Positions 52,699 through 61,337 of a stretch of DNA of 64,000 bases are shown here, in pieces; within the stretch, counting starts at the first letter, position 1; every line of letters starts with the position of its first letter. The notes under the pieces were generated by a model, which was not told where the DNA came from, did no database searches, and saw nothing but the letters and a program-made list of their open reading frames with translations. The translations under genes and the position numbers were made by a program. Source of the stretch: Halorientalis litorea (GTDB lineage Archaea; Halobacteriota; Halobacteria; Halobacteriales; Haloarculaceae); assembly GCF_023028225.1 (NCBI RefSeq), contig NZ_CP095482.1, positions 1,426,001-1,490,000 of the forward strand, read 5' to 3'.

Positions 52699-52746
52699 AT
52701 GCAGTCTCCGACAGCAAGCACCCGGGCGGGGTGGAGCGATGAGTGA
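52699..52746 (+). CDS. Upstream ORF of 15 codons overlapping the CoA-transferase start
   Basis: Encodes MQSPTASTRAGWSDE, then TGA. Its ATG lies exactly 27 nt after a clear TATA box. It overlaps the main ATG by 8 nt (ATGAGTGA). Translation is inferred from position. Confidence 0.45.
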   Translation: MQSPTASTRAGWSDE

Positions 52747-53938
52747 CGGACCACTCGCCGGCGTCGACGTGGTGGAACTCTCCTCGAACATCGCAGGCCC
52801 GTTCGCCGGGAAACTCCTCGGTGACATGGGTGCACACGTCGTGAAAGTCGAGCGGCCGGGCGTCGGCGACTCGGTGCGTGCCCGCCCGCAACCGTACGAC
52901 AGACACGGAACCGACGGCCTGACCTACCGCTTCCTGAACTACAACACGAGCAAGGAGGGCCTCGCGATGAACCTCAAGACCGACGAGGGGAAAGATGCCC
53001 TCGAAGGCCTCATCGAGTCCGCCGACGTGGTGTTGGAGAACATGCGGCCGGGGTCGATGGACCGGCTCGGGATGGGGTGGGAGACGATGCGGGAGCTGAA
53101 CCCGGGCCTCGTCTACTGTTCGATTACGGGCTACGGCGACGGTCCGTACGCGGACCGGCCGGCCGTCGACACGATGATTCAGGGCATCTCCGGCTTTGCC
53201 TCCCAAATCGGCGACGACGACTTCGGGACGATGGACGTCCTCGTGGCGGACATGAGCACCGGCCTCTACGCCGCGCTCGGAACCGTCATGGCACTGTTCT
53301 CCCGCGCCACGGGCGGGTCCGGCCAGCGCGTGGACGTGACGATGCTCGACACGATGGTGTCGTTCCTCGGGCACCACCTCGCCGAGTACACGGGCGACCA
53401 GCGACACGACGACTACGAGGCGGACTACGGCGCGGCCTTCGCCCCCAACGACTTCTTCGAGACGGCCGACGACCACATCGCGCTGTACCTCACGCAGGAC
53501 TACTGGGCGCGGTTCTGTGCGACCATCGACCGCGAGGCGTGGGCCGACCCGAACCACCGATACGGCACGAACGAGAGCCGCCTCGCTCACCGCGAGGAAC
53601 TGCACGCGGACCTCGAAGCCGTCTTCGGGACTGCCACCACCGAGGAGTGGCTGGATACCTTCGACGCCGCGGACGGGCCGATTCCCGCCGCGCCCGTCAA
53701 CGACATCGCGGAGATGGTCGCGGACCCACAGGTACAGGCGCAAGACGCCGTACAGGTCCGCGACCACCCCGTCCTCGGCACGCACTGGCTTCCCAACGTG
53801 GTCCCGAAGTTCTCCGAGACGCCCGGGGACATCGGCCACGCGCCCGAACTGGGCGGTGACACGGAGACGATACTCAGAGAGATGGGCTACGGCGACGCCG
53901 ACATCGAGAACATGCGGGCCGCCGGCGCGTTCGACTGA
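52739..53938 (+). CDS. CaiB/BaiF-family CoA transferase
   Basis: A 399-residue class III CoA transferase. Seen: LSSNIAGPFAGKLLGDMGAHVVKVE near the N-terminus, YNTSKEGLAMNLKT, the catalytic Asp region in VLVADMSTGLYAALGT, and RVDVTMLDTMVSFLG. The donor and acceptor acids are unknown; haloarchaeal relatives include mesaconate and succinyl-CoA transferases. The neighbouring methylmalonyl-CoA epimerase suggests C4/C5 acyl-CoA metabolism. Its ATG is inside a short upstream ORF. Confidence 0.9.
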   Translation: MSDGPLAGVDVVELSSNIAGPFAGKLLGDMGAHVVKVERPGVGDSVRARPQPYDRHGTDGLTYRFLNYNTSKEGLAMNLKTDEGKDALEGLIESADVVLENMRPGSMDRLGMGWETMRELNPGLVYCSITGYGDGPYADRPAVDTMIQGISGFASQIGDDDFGTMDVLVADMSTGLYAALGTVMALFSRATGGSGQRVDVTMLDTMVSFLGHHLAEYTGDQRHDDYEADYGAAFAPNDFFETADDHIALYLTQDYWARFCATIDREAWADPNHRYGTNESRLAHREELHADLEAVFGTATTEEWLDTFDAADGPIPAAPVNDIAEMVADPQVQAQDAVQVRDHPVLGTHWLPNVVPKFSETPGDIGHAPELGGDTETILREMGYGDADIENMRAAGAFD

Positions 53939-53958
53939 GACGGGCGACCGGTCCGTCG

Positions 53959-54408
53959 CTACTCGCCTTTCGCTTCGCGCATCGCCTCGATGTGGTCGCG
54001 CGCCGCCGGGCCGACGCTGTCGTGCCACTCGATGAACTGGACCTGCAGGCCGAACCACGACCCCGGATGGAGGGTCGCCTCTTTCCGTGTCTCGGGGATG
54101 TCGGCCTCCATGATGACCTCGCCGCCCTCCGCGATGACCGTCTCGACGGTCGATTCGAGGTCGTCGACGTTGACGCCGATGTGGTGGAGGCCGGGGCCGT
54201 TGTCGGCGAGGTAGTCGGCCATGAAGGAGTCGTCGCTCGTCGGCGTGATGAGCGTGAACATGTCGTCACCGCCGAGCATGTACGCCGTCTCGTACTGCCA
54301 CTCCTCGCTCTCCATGGTCCAGACGTGTTCCGCACCGGCTGCCTCCATTCCGGCGATTGCTGGGGCCAACTCCTCGACTGCCGCGGCGATGTGGTCGATT
54401 TCGAGCAT
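53959..54408 (-). CDS. mce: Methylmalonyl-CoA epimerase (VOC family)
   Basis: Interconverts (R)- and (S)-methylmalonyl-CoA for propionyl-CoA assimilation. The 149-residue VOC-fold protein has metal ligands in MLEIDHIAAAV, GPGLHHIGVNVDD and FGLQVQFIEWH. Sequence and length fit the archaeal epimerase. ATG at 54408 with TATA-like GGGTTTTGC about 27 nt upstream. Convergent with the CoA-transferase gene; the mutase itself is not in the window. Confidence 0.88.
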   Translation of the reverse strand: MLEIDHIAAAVEELAPAIAGMEAAGAEHVWTMESEEWQYETAYMLGGDDMFTLITPTSDDSFMADYLADNGPGLHHIGVNVDDLESTVETVIAEGGEVIMEADIPETRKEATLHPGSWFGLQVQFIEWHDSVGPAARDHIEAMREAKGE

Positions 54409-54553
54409 CGCCTACCACCTACGGGCCGACGCGCAAAACCCTTTCCCGCGCACCGACGATGTCAATTCCTTCCTGTGTAGGAACTGTGAGCGTGAAACTG
54501 CGGCGGCGTTGTGGCCTGTGGTTTATGTCCCCACGCGGCGTGTACTCTGTGGT

Positions 54554-54817
54554 ATGCTCGAACTGTATCAGTCCGAAACCTGTCCGTACTGTGGGAAAGT
54601 CCGCGAGAAACTGTCGGACCTCGGCGTCTCCTACGTCATCCACAACCCGCGCCTCGGCGGCAAGAGCGGCGGCGACGTGACCAACGAACAGACCTACCAC
54701 GAGATGATGGAACTGGGCGGCGAGGACCAGATTCCGTACCTCGTGGACAACTCGCGCGGGGAAGCACTGTACGAGAGCGACGACATCGTCGCCTACCTCG
54801 AAGAACACTACGAGTAG
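54554..54817 (+). CDS. Dithiol glutaredoxin-like protein
   Basis: An 87-residue thioredoxin-fold protein with the CPYC active site at residues 10-13 and the cis-Pro in DQIPYLVDN, then ALYESDDIVAYLEEHY, close to the glutathione-transferase N-terminal domain. Haloarchaea use gamma-glutamylcysteine instead of glutathione, so that is its likely thiol partner. Leaderless ATG at 54554 with TTTATG 27 nt upstream. It directly abuts the convergent purO stop. Confidence 0.9.
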   Translation: MLELYQSETCPYCGKVREKLSDLGVSYVIHNPRLGGKSGGDVTNEQTYHEMMELGGEDQIPYLVDNSRGEALYESDDIVAYLEEHYE

Positions 54818-55396
54818 TTACGCGCCGTTGTCGATGCCCGTCTCGAACCCGTCGTCCGTCCGGGTCACGCCGGCGGCACAGACCGGGTGCTCGAACTCCA
54901 GCCCCAGCACTTCCGTCGCTATCTCGTTCGCCTGCGTCGCGTCGAGGCCGAACGCCTCGGGACTGTCCTTCTCGTAGGTGGCGACCAGCGTCGGTTCCTC
55001 GACTGCCTCGACCAGCAACGCGTCACGGCGGACGGTCCCGATGTAACTCTCACCGTCGCCCACGACGCCCGCGACGCGGGGCGTATCGTAGTCGTCTTTC
55101 TCGTAGTCGAGCGCGAGGAGTGACTCGGCCAGCGCGTCTCGGGGCGGGTAGCCGAGACCGAGTTTCTCCGTGATGGGGTCGACGTGGGTGCCGTTGCCGA
55201 CGACGGCCGCCCCGTCGGTGGTGCGGACGCAGTTGTACGAGATGTAGGGGTTGTCCGTCTCCTCGGCATCGTCGGTGGGGACGACGGTGAGGGTGCCGTT
55301 CGACCGCGCCAGTACCTCGCGCTTCGGGAACGACCGAGAGGAGACACGGTACGCTGCTCGGTCCGGTGCCACGACGACGAATCTACCGACGTACAT
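54818..55396 (-). CDS. purO: IMP cyclohydrolase PurO (archaeal)
   Basis: Closes FAICAR to IMP, the last step of purine synthesis; PurO is unique to archaea. A 192-residue protein starting [20 protein letters not shown], with [41 protein letters not shown] and [22 protein letters not shown], all characteristic of the family. Leaderless ATG at 55396 (TATA-like CTCCTTACC near 55424). It converges with the glutaredoxin gene without a gap. Confidence 0.94.
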   Translation of the reverse strand: MYVGRFVVVAPDRAAYRVSSRSFPKREVLARSNGTLTVVPTDDAEETDNPYISYNCVRTTDGAAVVGNGTHVDPITEKLGLGYPPRDALAESLLALDYEKDDYDTPRVAGVVGDGESYIGTVRRDALLVEAVEEPTLVATYEKDSPEAFGLDATQANEIATEVLGLEFEHPVCAAGVTRTDDGFETGIDNGA

Positions 55397-55505
55397 GCGC
55401 GTCAGTGGTCCCCTCGCGGGTAAGGAGGTATCGGTTGCTGGCCGGCGTGTCGGGGCTGCCGGACTCGGAACAAGGTACATACCGGTCCCGCCCGTATGTG
55501 TGTCC

Positions 55506-55925
55506 GTGACTGAGGGATACGCTCCGTCGGACGTTCCGCTGTACCCGGACCAACCGACACGGGAAGACGAGTACCGGCGCGCACAGGCGGAGGGTGCTCC
55601 GTTCTTCGCCGTCGAGCAGTACGAGGAGGGGTACGCCGTCACCTACGACCTGCTTCCGGCCGGGAGTCAACTCGCGGGCCCGGCCTACCGCGAACTCGAC
55701 GAGCAGGCTACCCGGACCGTCGAGTCCATCGTCGGTGACTCGTCGCTCCCGACGACGGAGGTGAGCCGGTCCATCGGCGACTCGCTGGGCAACATCTCCT
55801 TTTTCGAGCAGGAGTCGAGTGCCCGCGAAGTCGCCGCCGTCGTCTCCGGCATCGTCCTCGACGAGACGAACTGGGTCGACGCCGCCCCACCCGGGGATAC
55901 CCCCCCACAGAACCGCCAGAACTGA
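55506..55925 (+). CDS. Haloarchaeal protein of unknown function (DUF7111-like)
   Basis: A 139-residue soluble acidic protein starting [20 protein letters not shown], with central [21 protein letters not shown] and a helical C-terminal half containing [21 protein letters not shown] cannot assign a function. Start choice is uncertain: GTG at 55506 or GTG at 55500, both in frame; an ATG at 55395 would overlap the divergent purO start. A six-codon ORF (55496-55513, MCVRD and stop) overlaps the GTG at 55506 by 8 nt. Confidence 0.72.
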   Translation: MTEGYAPSDVPLYPDQPTREDEYRRAQAEGAPFFAVEQYEEGYAVTYDLLPAGSQLAGPAYRELDEQATRTVESIVGDSSLPTTEVSRSIGDSLGNISFFEQESSAREVAAVVSGIVLDETNWVDAAPPGDTPPQNRQN

Positions 55926-55964
55926 GCACAACAGGTTGATGGCCCCGGCCCGCTTCCGTCCGGT

Positions 55965-56210
55965 ATGGACGAAGCTGAAGTCAGCCGACTCATCGAGGCG
56001 GGCGTGTCGGACGCGGACGCGACGGTTACGACACCGCGTGACCCGGACGACGACCAGCACTACCGCGCCGTCGTCGTCTCACCGGCGTTCGAGGGCGAGA
56101 CACTCGTCGACCGCCACCAACTGGTCCACGACGCACTGGGCGAGCACCTGACGCGCGACATCCACGCCATCGAACTGGAGACGTACACGCCCGCCGAACG
56201 CGAGGAGTGA
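55965..56210 (+). CDS. BolA-family protein
   Basis: An 81-residue BolA/IbaG-like protein with the fold's core HYRAVVVSPAFEGETLVDRHQLVHDALGEHL region and the conserved His near residue 50. BolA proteins bind 2Fe-2S clusters together with monothiol glutaredoxins. The next gene, 40 nt downstream, encodes such a glutaredoxin, so a BolA-Grx pair is likely in cluster trafficking or iron sensing. Leaderless ATG with TATA-like AGGTTGATG about 28 nt upstream. Confidence 0.88.
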   Translation: MDEAEVSRLIEAGVSDADATVTTPRDPDDDQHYRAVVVSPAFEGETLVDRHQLVHDALGEHLTRDIHAIELETYTPAEREE

Positions 56211-56250
56211 GTGGCGACGGACATTTACCCGTGGCACACACAGACACGGT

Positions 56251-56592
56251 ATGGCCTTCGACCCCGAACCCGAACTTTCGCCGGAGGAAGTCCGCGAACG
56301 CGTCGACGACGCTATCGCCGAGCACGACGTCGTCCTGTTCATGAAAGGGACCGAACTGATGCCCCAGTGTGGCTACTCACGGAAGGCACTCGGTCTCCTG
56401 CAGCAACACCGCGACGATGTGGCGACGGTGAACGTCCTCGACGCGCTGGACGCCCACCGCGAGGCACTACAACGACACAGCGACCGCGAGACGATTCCCC
56501 AGACGTTCGTCGACGGCGAGTTCGTCGGCGGGAGCGACATCCTCGAACAACTCCACGAACGCGACGAACTCGCGGCGACGCTCGACGCCTAA
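56251..56592 (+). CDS. Monothiol glutaredoxin (Grx4/GrxD type)
   Basis: A 113-residue protein with the CGYS active site (in MPQCGYSRKA; the usual form is CGFS), VVLFMKGTELMP before it, the cis-Pro segment ETIPQTFVDGEFVGGSDIL, and the GG motif for thiol binding. Monothiol glutaredoxins carry 2Fe-2S clusters and pair with BolA, encoded just upstream. It has its own possible promoter (ACATTTACCC), so co-transcription is not certain. Confidence 0.92.
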   Translation: MAFDPEPELSPEEVRERVDDAIAEHDVVLFMKGTELMPQCGYSRKALGLLQQHRDDVATVNVLDALDAHREALQRHSDRETIPQTFVDGEFVGGSDILEQLHERDELAATLDA

Positions 56593-56661
56593 CCTGCCGG
56601 GCATCTTGGCACCTTGCCGACGAAAGCCAGCCCTTTTGCACCTGCTGCCCCGAACAGTCGC

Positions 56662-57159
56662 ATGGAAATCACGACGCCGCGCCGACGGTTCCTCAAAGTC
56701 GCCGGGACGGGAACGGCCCTCTCGCTCGCAGGCTGTAACGCTCTCCAAAACCAGTCCGACGGCGACGGTGACGGCGGCGGCGACGGGTCACCCACCGTGA
56801 CCCTCGCAGTCGAACCCGACCGGGAGGCACTCCAGCAACGCCAGCAGGAAATCCGTGACCAACTCCAGTCCAACGAAATCGGCCGGCAGGAAGCCCAACA
56901 GCAACTCCAGCAGGCACAGACCGAAATCCTGAACAACGCCACCGACGCCTTCGAGACGCGGGCCGAGGACGAATCTGGCATCACCGTCGACGACTCTGTG
57001 ACGGAGGTCGGCGTGTTCCTCGTCTCCGGGGAGCCGGGGGCACTCATCGGCCTGCTCTCGGCCGAGGAAGTCGCCGCGCTGTTGCCAGAGTCGTCGTTCG
57101 CGGACGCACAGGCACAGGCGTCGACGCCGACGGAAGTGCAGACGGACGCGTCGGGCTAG
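56662..57159 (+). CDS. Secreted lipoprotein with Gln-rich coiled coil
   Basis: A 165-residue protein. Tat-like RRRFLKVAG, lipobox LAGC (Cys25), a Gly/Asp linker, then a Gln-rich helix (about 52-95, REALQQRQQEIRDQLQS) likely to form a coiled coil, and a C-terminal part with GVFLVSGEPGALIGLLSAEEV. No family assigned. ATG at 56662 lies 27 nt after GCCCTTTTGC. Convergent with the gene at 57168. Confidence 0.8.
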   Translation: MEITTPRRRFLKVAGTGTALSLAGCNALQNQSDGDGDGGGDGSPTVTLAVEPDREALQQRQQEIRDQLQSNEIGRQEAQQQLQQAQTEILNNATDAFETRAEDESGITVDDSVTEVGVFLVSGEPGALIGLLSAEEVAALLPESSFADAQAQASTPTEVQTDASG

Positions 57160-57167
57160 CCGCCCGG

Positions 57168-57836
57168 TCAGCGAACCGCGCGTATCAAATCCAGCAGTTC
57201 GTCGCGGTACGCGCCGGGGTTCGTCTCGGGTCGCTCGTCCGCCGGGAGTGAGTCGAGGAGCGCGTCCAGTCCACGGACCGGATACGCCCCGCCAGCGATG
57301 CGGAACGACCCGCCCCGCGTCCAGACTGCCAGCCACGCCTCCACGTCCACGCTGTCGCCCCCCGTGAGCGGAACTGTCGCGGTTATTTTCGTCAGTCGCG
57401 CCCGGTCGCCCGTGTCGGTCCGGAACCGCTGGCTCCGCCCGAGGTCGACGTCCTCGAAGCCGCGCGCTCGTAGGTCGTCGGCGAACGACCGCCGCGCCTC
57501 GGTCACGACTGTCGGCCGCATGGATGCCGGTCCGACGCCCGGCGGGAGTCCCGGCGAGAACGAGAGTCGCGTCGCGAAGAGAAACCGCTGGATTCCGGGG
57601 CTGTCGTCCCGGTCGAGCGAGACGAGGTGGTCGCCGCCCGCCTCCGTCGCCCCGACTGCGTCGCCGGTCTCGGCGGCCGTCAGGGCGTCCCGGAGCGCGG
57701 TGTCTTCGTAGACGACCGTGTGCCCCGTCACGGTCGCCATCGGCGTCCGGAACACCGTGTCCTCGCTCCGTTCGACGACCTCCCACGGGCCATCCGTCAC
57801 GCGGTCCGACGCGATGTCGGGGTACCGGTCCGTCAT
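57168..57836 (-). CDS. Haloarchaeal protein of unknown function, 222 residues
   Basis: A soluble protein without membrane segments or zinc sites. N-terminal YPDIASDRVTDGPWEVVERS with a beta-rich half (GHTVVYEDTAL), a mid part with FLFATRLSFSPGLPPG, and a C-terminal strand-rich segment VEAWLAVWTRGGSFRIAGG. It resembles haloarchaeal DUF6517-type proteins in size and layout only. ATG at 57836; no clear TATA box. Divergent from the DUF1684 gene. Confidence 0.72.
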   Translation of the reverse strand: MTDRYPDIASDRVTDGPWEVVERSEDTVFRTPMATVTGHTVVYEDTALRDALTAAETGDAVGATEAGGDHLVSLDRDDSPGIQRFLFATRLSFSPGLPPGVGPASMRPTVVTEARRSFADDLRARGFEDVDLGRSQRFRTDTGDRARLTKITATVPLTGGDSVDVEAWLAVWTRGGSFRIAGGAYPVRGLDALLDSLPADERPETNPGAYRDELLDLIRAVR

Positions 57837-57939
57837 GGGTACTGTTTGGGGCTACCCCCGGTTGCCCGTTTCGGTGGCTGGCGTCGTCCCCGCGCCCGGA
57901 CCCGCCGGACTGAAACGGCCCCTCCGCGTACCGTTCGGT

Positions 57940-58479
57940 ATGACCGACGACTGGGCCGACCGCCTCCGAGAGAATCGTGCGGAGAAAGACAGTTTCCTCG
58001 CCGAACACCGCCAATCCCCGATTCCACCGGACGAACGCGACGACTTCGACGGCCTCGACTACTTCGACCCCGACCCGGACTACCGCGTCGAGGCGACCGT
58101 TCGCGTCCACGACGACCCCGAACCGCGGGAGATGGAGACGACCGACGGCCGGACGGTCCGGTACCTCCGCGTGCTCACGTTCGACTTCGAACTCGACGGC
58201 GAGACGTACGAACTCCACGGCTACCGGCAGGAGACGGACGAATCGGCGGCTATCTTCGTTCCCTTCCGGGACAAGACCACCGGCCAAGCGACCTACGAGG
58301 CGGGCCGGTACATGGAACTGGAACCGGAGGGAGACCTCGAAGACGGCGACCGCGTGACGGTCGACTTCAACCTCGCGTACTCGCCGTTCTGTGCGTTCAG
58401 CGAGACGTTCTCCTGCCCGCTCCCGCCAGAGGAGAACTGGCTCGAAACGACCGTCGAGGCGGGCGAGCGGGCACCCTGA
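57940..58479 (+). CDS. DUF1684 family protein
   Basis: A 179-residue protein with the family signatures LRENRAEKDSFLAEHRQSP at the N-terminus, VRYLRVLTFDFELDGETYEL, and the C-terminal FVPFRDKTTGQATYEAGRYM followed by VDFNLAYSPFCAFSETFSCP. The last segment (NPYC-like; here SPFCAFS) is the hallmark of this widespread family, whose function is unknown. ATG at 57940 gives the family start. Monocistronic. Confidence 0.9.
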   Translation: MTDDWADRLRENRAEKDSFLAEHRQSPIPPDERDDFDGLDYFDPDPDYRVEATVRVHDDPEPREMETTDGRTVRYLRVLTFDFELDGETYELHGYRQETDESAAIFVPFRDKTTGQATYEAGRYMELEPEGDLEDGDRVTVDFNLAYSPFCAFSETFSCPLPPEENWLETTVEAGERAP

Positions 58480-58536
58480 CCCGGCGACACCCGCCGGAGT
58501 CGCCGCCGGTATAGGCGTCCGACCCGACATCCGAGT

Positions 58537-58815
58537 ATGTCCGAGCCGACACCCGCCTCGGGTCTCGTCGCGGAGACGCTGACGGCTGCCGACGCCGGGG
58601 CACGCCCCGCCGGCCTCCTTCTCGTCGCGGCGGGCATCGCACACCTCGTCGCCCCCGGTCCTCTGTTGTGGGCCGCACGAACCGGCTACGGGACCGTCCT
58701 CGGCGTCGAGTTCGTCCCGGGCGACGCGACGACGCGGCGCGTCCGCACCCTCGGCGTCGGCATGGTCGCCGCCGGGGCGCACCTCCTGTACTACGGCGGC
58801 ATCCTGCCCGAGTGA
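58537..58815 (+). CDS. Small membrane protein
   Basis: A 92-residue protein with two hydrophobic segments (about 25-48 and 70-88), GLLLVAAGIAHLVAPGPLLW and GVGMVAAGAHLLYYGG. No family recognised. ATG at 58537 lies 27 nt after GGTATAGG, a good leaderless match. Convergent with the ABC export operon, 13 nt away. Confidence 0.72.
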   Translation: MSEPTPASGLVAETLTAADAGARPAGLLLVAAGIAHLVAPGPLLWAARTGYGTVLGVEFVPGDATTRRVRTLGVGMVAAGAHLLYYGGILPE

Positions 58816-58828
58816 CTGACAGCGAGGG

Positions 58829-59488
58829 TCACGGTAACGACCGCCGATAGCCGCCCACGCCGATTGCGACGATGCCGACACACGCCGAGAGCAGTCGCAC
58901 GAGCGGTCCAGTGGCCGTCAGCGGCGGGGACGCCGTCTCGGTGGACATCACGTCGTACCGGGCCGTCTGCTGGCGACGCTCGTCGAGACTCGGCCGGTCG
59001 GGGTCCGGTTCGGGCGTCGCTTCGCCTTCCTCGGCGGCCCGTTCTCGGTACTCCTCGCGGCGTTCGGCGAGGTCTTCGACCCGTTCGACCGGTTCGTCGG
59101 CCGGCGGGAGGTCCGCGTCCGGCGGCCGCTCGACGACGACGCTGTGGAGCGCGCGCTGTTCCTCGAAATCGTCTATCTCCCCGAGTTCGCCGGCCGTCGG
59201 ATAGCTGAACTCCGGCGCGCCTTGTCCGACCGGCACGGTGTACCGACCGCCGTTTTCGAGCGCGCTCACGTACAACTCCTGCCCGCGTGCCGAGAGGTTC
59301 TCGTAGGCAATGACCGTCGTGTAGCCGTTCTCGGCCATCTGACTCTCGTTCTCGAACGTGCCCGGACCCGTGTCGTGGGACAGCACCGGCTGAACCGGGA
59401 CGAGCGCGGGGGCGACCAGCAGCGCGACACCGACGACGACGAGCGCGGCGGCGACGCGCTGGCTCCCGAGCGTCTCTCGGACGCTCAT
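58829..59488 (-). CDS. Membrane-anchored protein of an ABC-2 export operon
   Basis: A 219-residue protein with an N-terminal helix (about 12-32), an external soluble domain (about 35-190) and a C-terminal helix (about 193-213). The external part includes FENESQMAENGYTTVIAYENLS and an acidic Arg/Glu-rich stretch. No family recognised. Its start overlaps the permease stop by 4 nt, so it is the third gene of the ATPase-permease operon and probably an accessory subunit. Confidence 0.78.
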   Translation of the reverse strand: MSVRETLGSQRVAAALVVVGVALLVAPALVPVQPVLSHDTGPGTFENESQMAENGYTTVIAYENLSARGQELYVSALENGGRYTVPVGQGAPEFSYPTAGELGEIDDFEEQRALHSVVVERPPDADLPPADEPVERVEDLAERREEYRERAAEEGEATPEPDPDRPSLDERRQQTARYDVMSTETASPPLTATGPLVRLLSACVGIVAIGVGGYRRSLP

Positions 59489-60336
59489 TCGAGGTCACTC
59501 CGTTGGAACCGCACGTAGCCGACGGCAAGCGGTAGCACGACCCAGACGGCGAGGACGACGACGCCCATCTCGTCGCCGAGGTACGCGGGCACCTCGCCGG
59601 CGTCGGGGGCGCGGCGGAACACCTCCCGTTGGAACGCCTCGGGGCGGACGAGGTTGGCCGCCTTCCGGAAGGCGACGAGCGGGCTTGTGAACGTGACGGC
59701 GTTGTAGAGCCTTAGGTTCGGCTCCATCCCCAACACCGTGGTGTGGACCCACTGGACGACGGTGGTGATACGAATCCCGGGAACCACGTAGAGGACGACC
59801 AGCGCGAAGTAGGCCCCCACGGCGGTGGCGATAGCGCGGCTCTTCGAGGCGACGGCCGCCGACAGCGCGACGGCGACGGCCACGAACACACCGGCGTACA
59901 AAAGCGAGAGGGCGAACAGTCCCGCGACCATCCCGACCGGGAGGACGCCGTTGCGCGCGACTGCGAGGCTCGTCGCCGCCACGAACAGGAACGCGATGCC
60001 CGTCCAGACGACGACCAGACGGCTCAGGAGCTTCCCGAGGAACACGTCCCGGCGCGTGTTCGGGAGACCGAGCAGGAACTTGATGCCGCCGCTCTCGCGC
60101 TCCCCGGCGATGGCCATGTAACTCGCCACCAGCGCGACGATTGGCAACAGAACCGCGAGCAGGAGTACCAGCGTGTCGAACAACTGCTGGACGGTCCGCA
60201 ATGGCGAGACCCGGTAGCCCTGATAGCCGAAGGCGACGACGCCGACGAGCAGGGCCAGCAGGGTGCCGAAGGCCCACAGCGCGCGTGACCGGCGGCCACT
60301 CTTGAGGTCACGGCGCGCAACACCGAGGACGCTCAT
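59485..60336 (-). CDS. ABC-2 type permease
   Basis: A 283-residue permease with six helices, of the NosY-like ABC-2 group. GERESGGIKFLLGLPNTRRDVFLGKLL, the conserved cytoplasmic loop after the second helix, is at about residues 78-104. The frame stays open upstream, but ATG at 60336 overlaps the ATPase stop (ATGA). The exported substrate is unknown; some relatives act in copper-enzyme maturation. Confidence 0.9.
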   Translation of the reverse strand: MSVLGVARRDLKSGRRSRALWAFGTLLALLVGVVAFGYQGYRVSPLRTVQQLFDTLVLLLAVLLPIVALVASYMAIAGERESGGIKFLLGLPNTRRDVFLGKLLSRLVVVWTGIAFLFVAATSLAVARNGVLPVGMVAGLFALSLLYAGVFVAVAVALSAAVASKSRAIATAVGAYFALVVLYVVPGIRITTVVQWVHTTVLGMEPNLRLYNAVTFTSPLVAFRKAANLVRPEAFQREVFRRAPDAGEVPAYLGDEMGVVVLAVWVVLPLAVGYVRFQRSDLE

Positions 60337-61274
60337 CGGACGGCCTCCGCTGGGTCGGCCGTCGTCGCGTCGCGGCCGCCCTCGGTGAGTTCGTTGAACA
60401 GCGTCTCCAGCGACACGGTGTCCGAGAGGATGTCCCGTACGTCGGCGCGCTCGGCGACGTGGGTCACTACGTCCACCTTCGCGCTCGGTGCGGCACACTC
60501 CACGGTGAGCGTCCGGCCCTCGACGGTCACCCCGGTCACGCCGGGGAGTCCCGCGACGCCGAGGTCTCCCGGCGGCGACGCACACTCGACGTGGATGGTC
60601 GCCCCGCCGGTGGCGTTCTCGCGGAGGTCCTCGATGCTGTCGAGGGCGACCAGTTCGCCCTCCTTCATCACGCCGACGCGGTCACACACCGCCTCGACTT
60701 CCGAGAGGATGTGACTGGAGAAGAAGACGGTCGTCCCGTTCTCGGCGCGCTCCCGGACCACCTCGCGCATGTTCTGGATGCCGTTGGGGTCCAGTCCGGT
60801 CGAGGGTTCGTCGAGAATCAGCAGGTCCGGGTCGCCGGCGAGTGCCATGGCGAAGGCGAGCCGCCCTTGCATCCCCTTCGAGTAGTCGGCGGCCATGCGC
60901 TCGCCCGCGTCGCCGAGGCCGACCAGCTCCAGCAGGTCGCTGGGGGCGTCGTCGGCGTCTTTCGTCTCGACTGCCCACTCGACGTACTCGCGGCCGACGA
61001 GGGGGTCGGCGAACCCGTACCCCTCGGGGAGGACACCGACCCGTCGCCGAATCGCGGCGGGGTCGTCCTGTGCGTCCAGTCCGAGGACGCGGGCGGTCCC
61101 ACTGGTCGGCCGGATGAAATCGAGGAGGAGGTTGATGGTCGTCGACTTCCCCGCCCCGTTGGGGCCGAGAAAGCCGAACACCTCTCCTTCCTCGACGGTC
61201 AAATCGAGGTCGTCGACGGCGACGACGTCGTCGCCGAAGCGTTTGGTCAAACCGGTCGTCTCGATGGAGGGCAT
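60333..61274 (-). CDS. ABC exporter ATP-binding protein
   Basis: A 313-residue ATPase of the NatA/NosF type: Walker A GPNGAGKST (residues 37-45), signature YSKGMQGRLAFAMAL (a variant of LSGGQ), Walker B LLILDEPSTGLD, switch His in SSHILSEVE, and a C-terminal domain (about 215-300) common to exporters. First gene of a three-gene operon. Leaderless ATG at 61274 with GGTTTACC near 61302. Confidence 0.94.
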   Translation of the reverse strand: MPSIETTGLTKRFGDDVVAVDDLDLTVEEGEVFGFLGPNGAGKSTTINLLLDFIRPTSGTARVLGLDAQDDPAAIRRRVGVLPEGYGFADPLVGREYVEWAVETKDADDAPSDLLELVGLGDAGERMAADYSKGMQGRLAFAMALAGDPDLLILDEPSTGLDPNGIQNMREVVRERAENGTTVFFSSHILSEVEAVCDRVGVMKEGELVALDSIEDLRENATGGATIHVECASPPGDLGVAGLPGVTGVTVEGRTLTVECAAPSAKVDVVTHVAERADVRDILSDTVSLETLFNELTEGGRDATTADPAEAVR

Positions 61275-61337
61275 CCCCTCGTTCTGCCGAGGCTATCGGG
61301 GTAAACCTTCTGAACGGGAAAAGAGCCGTTTGTGTCT

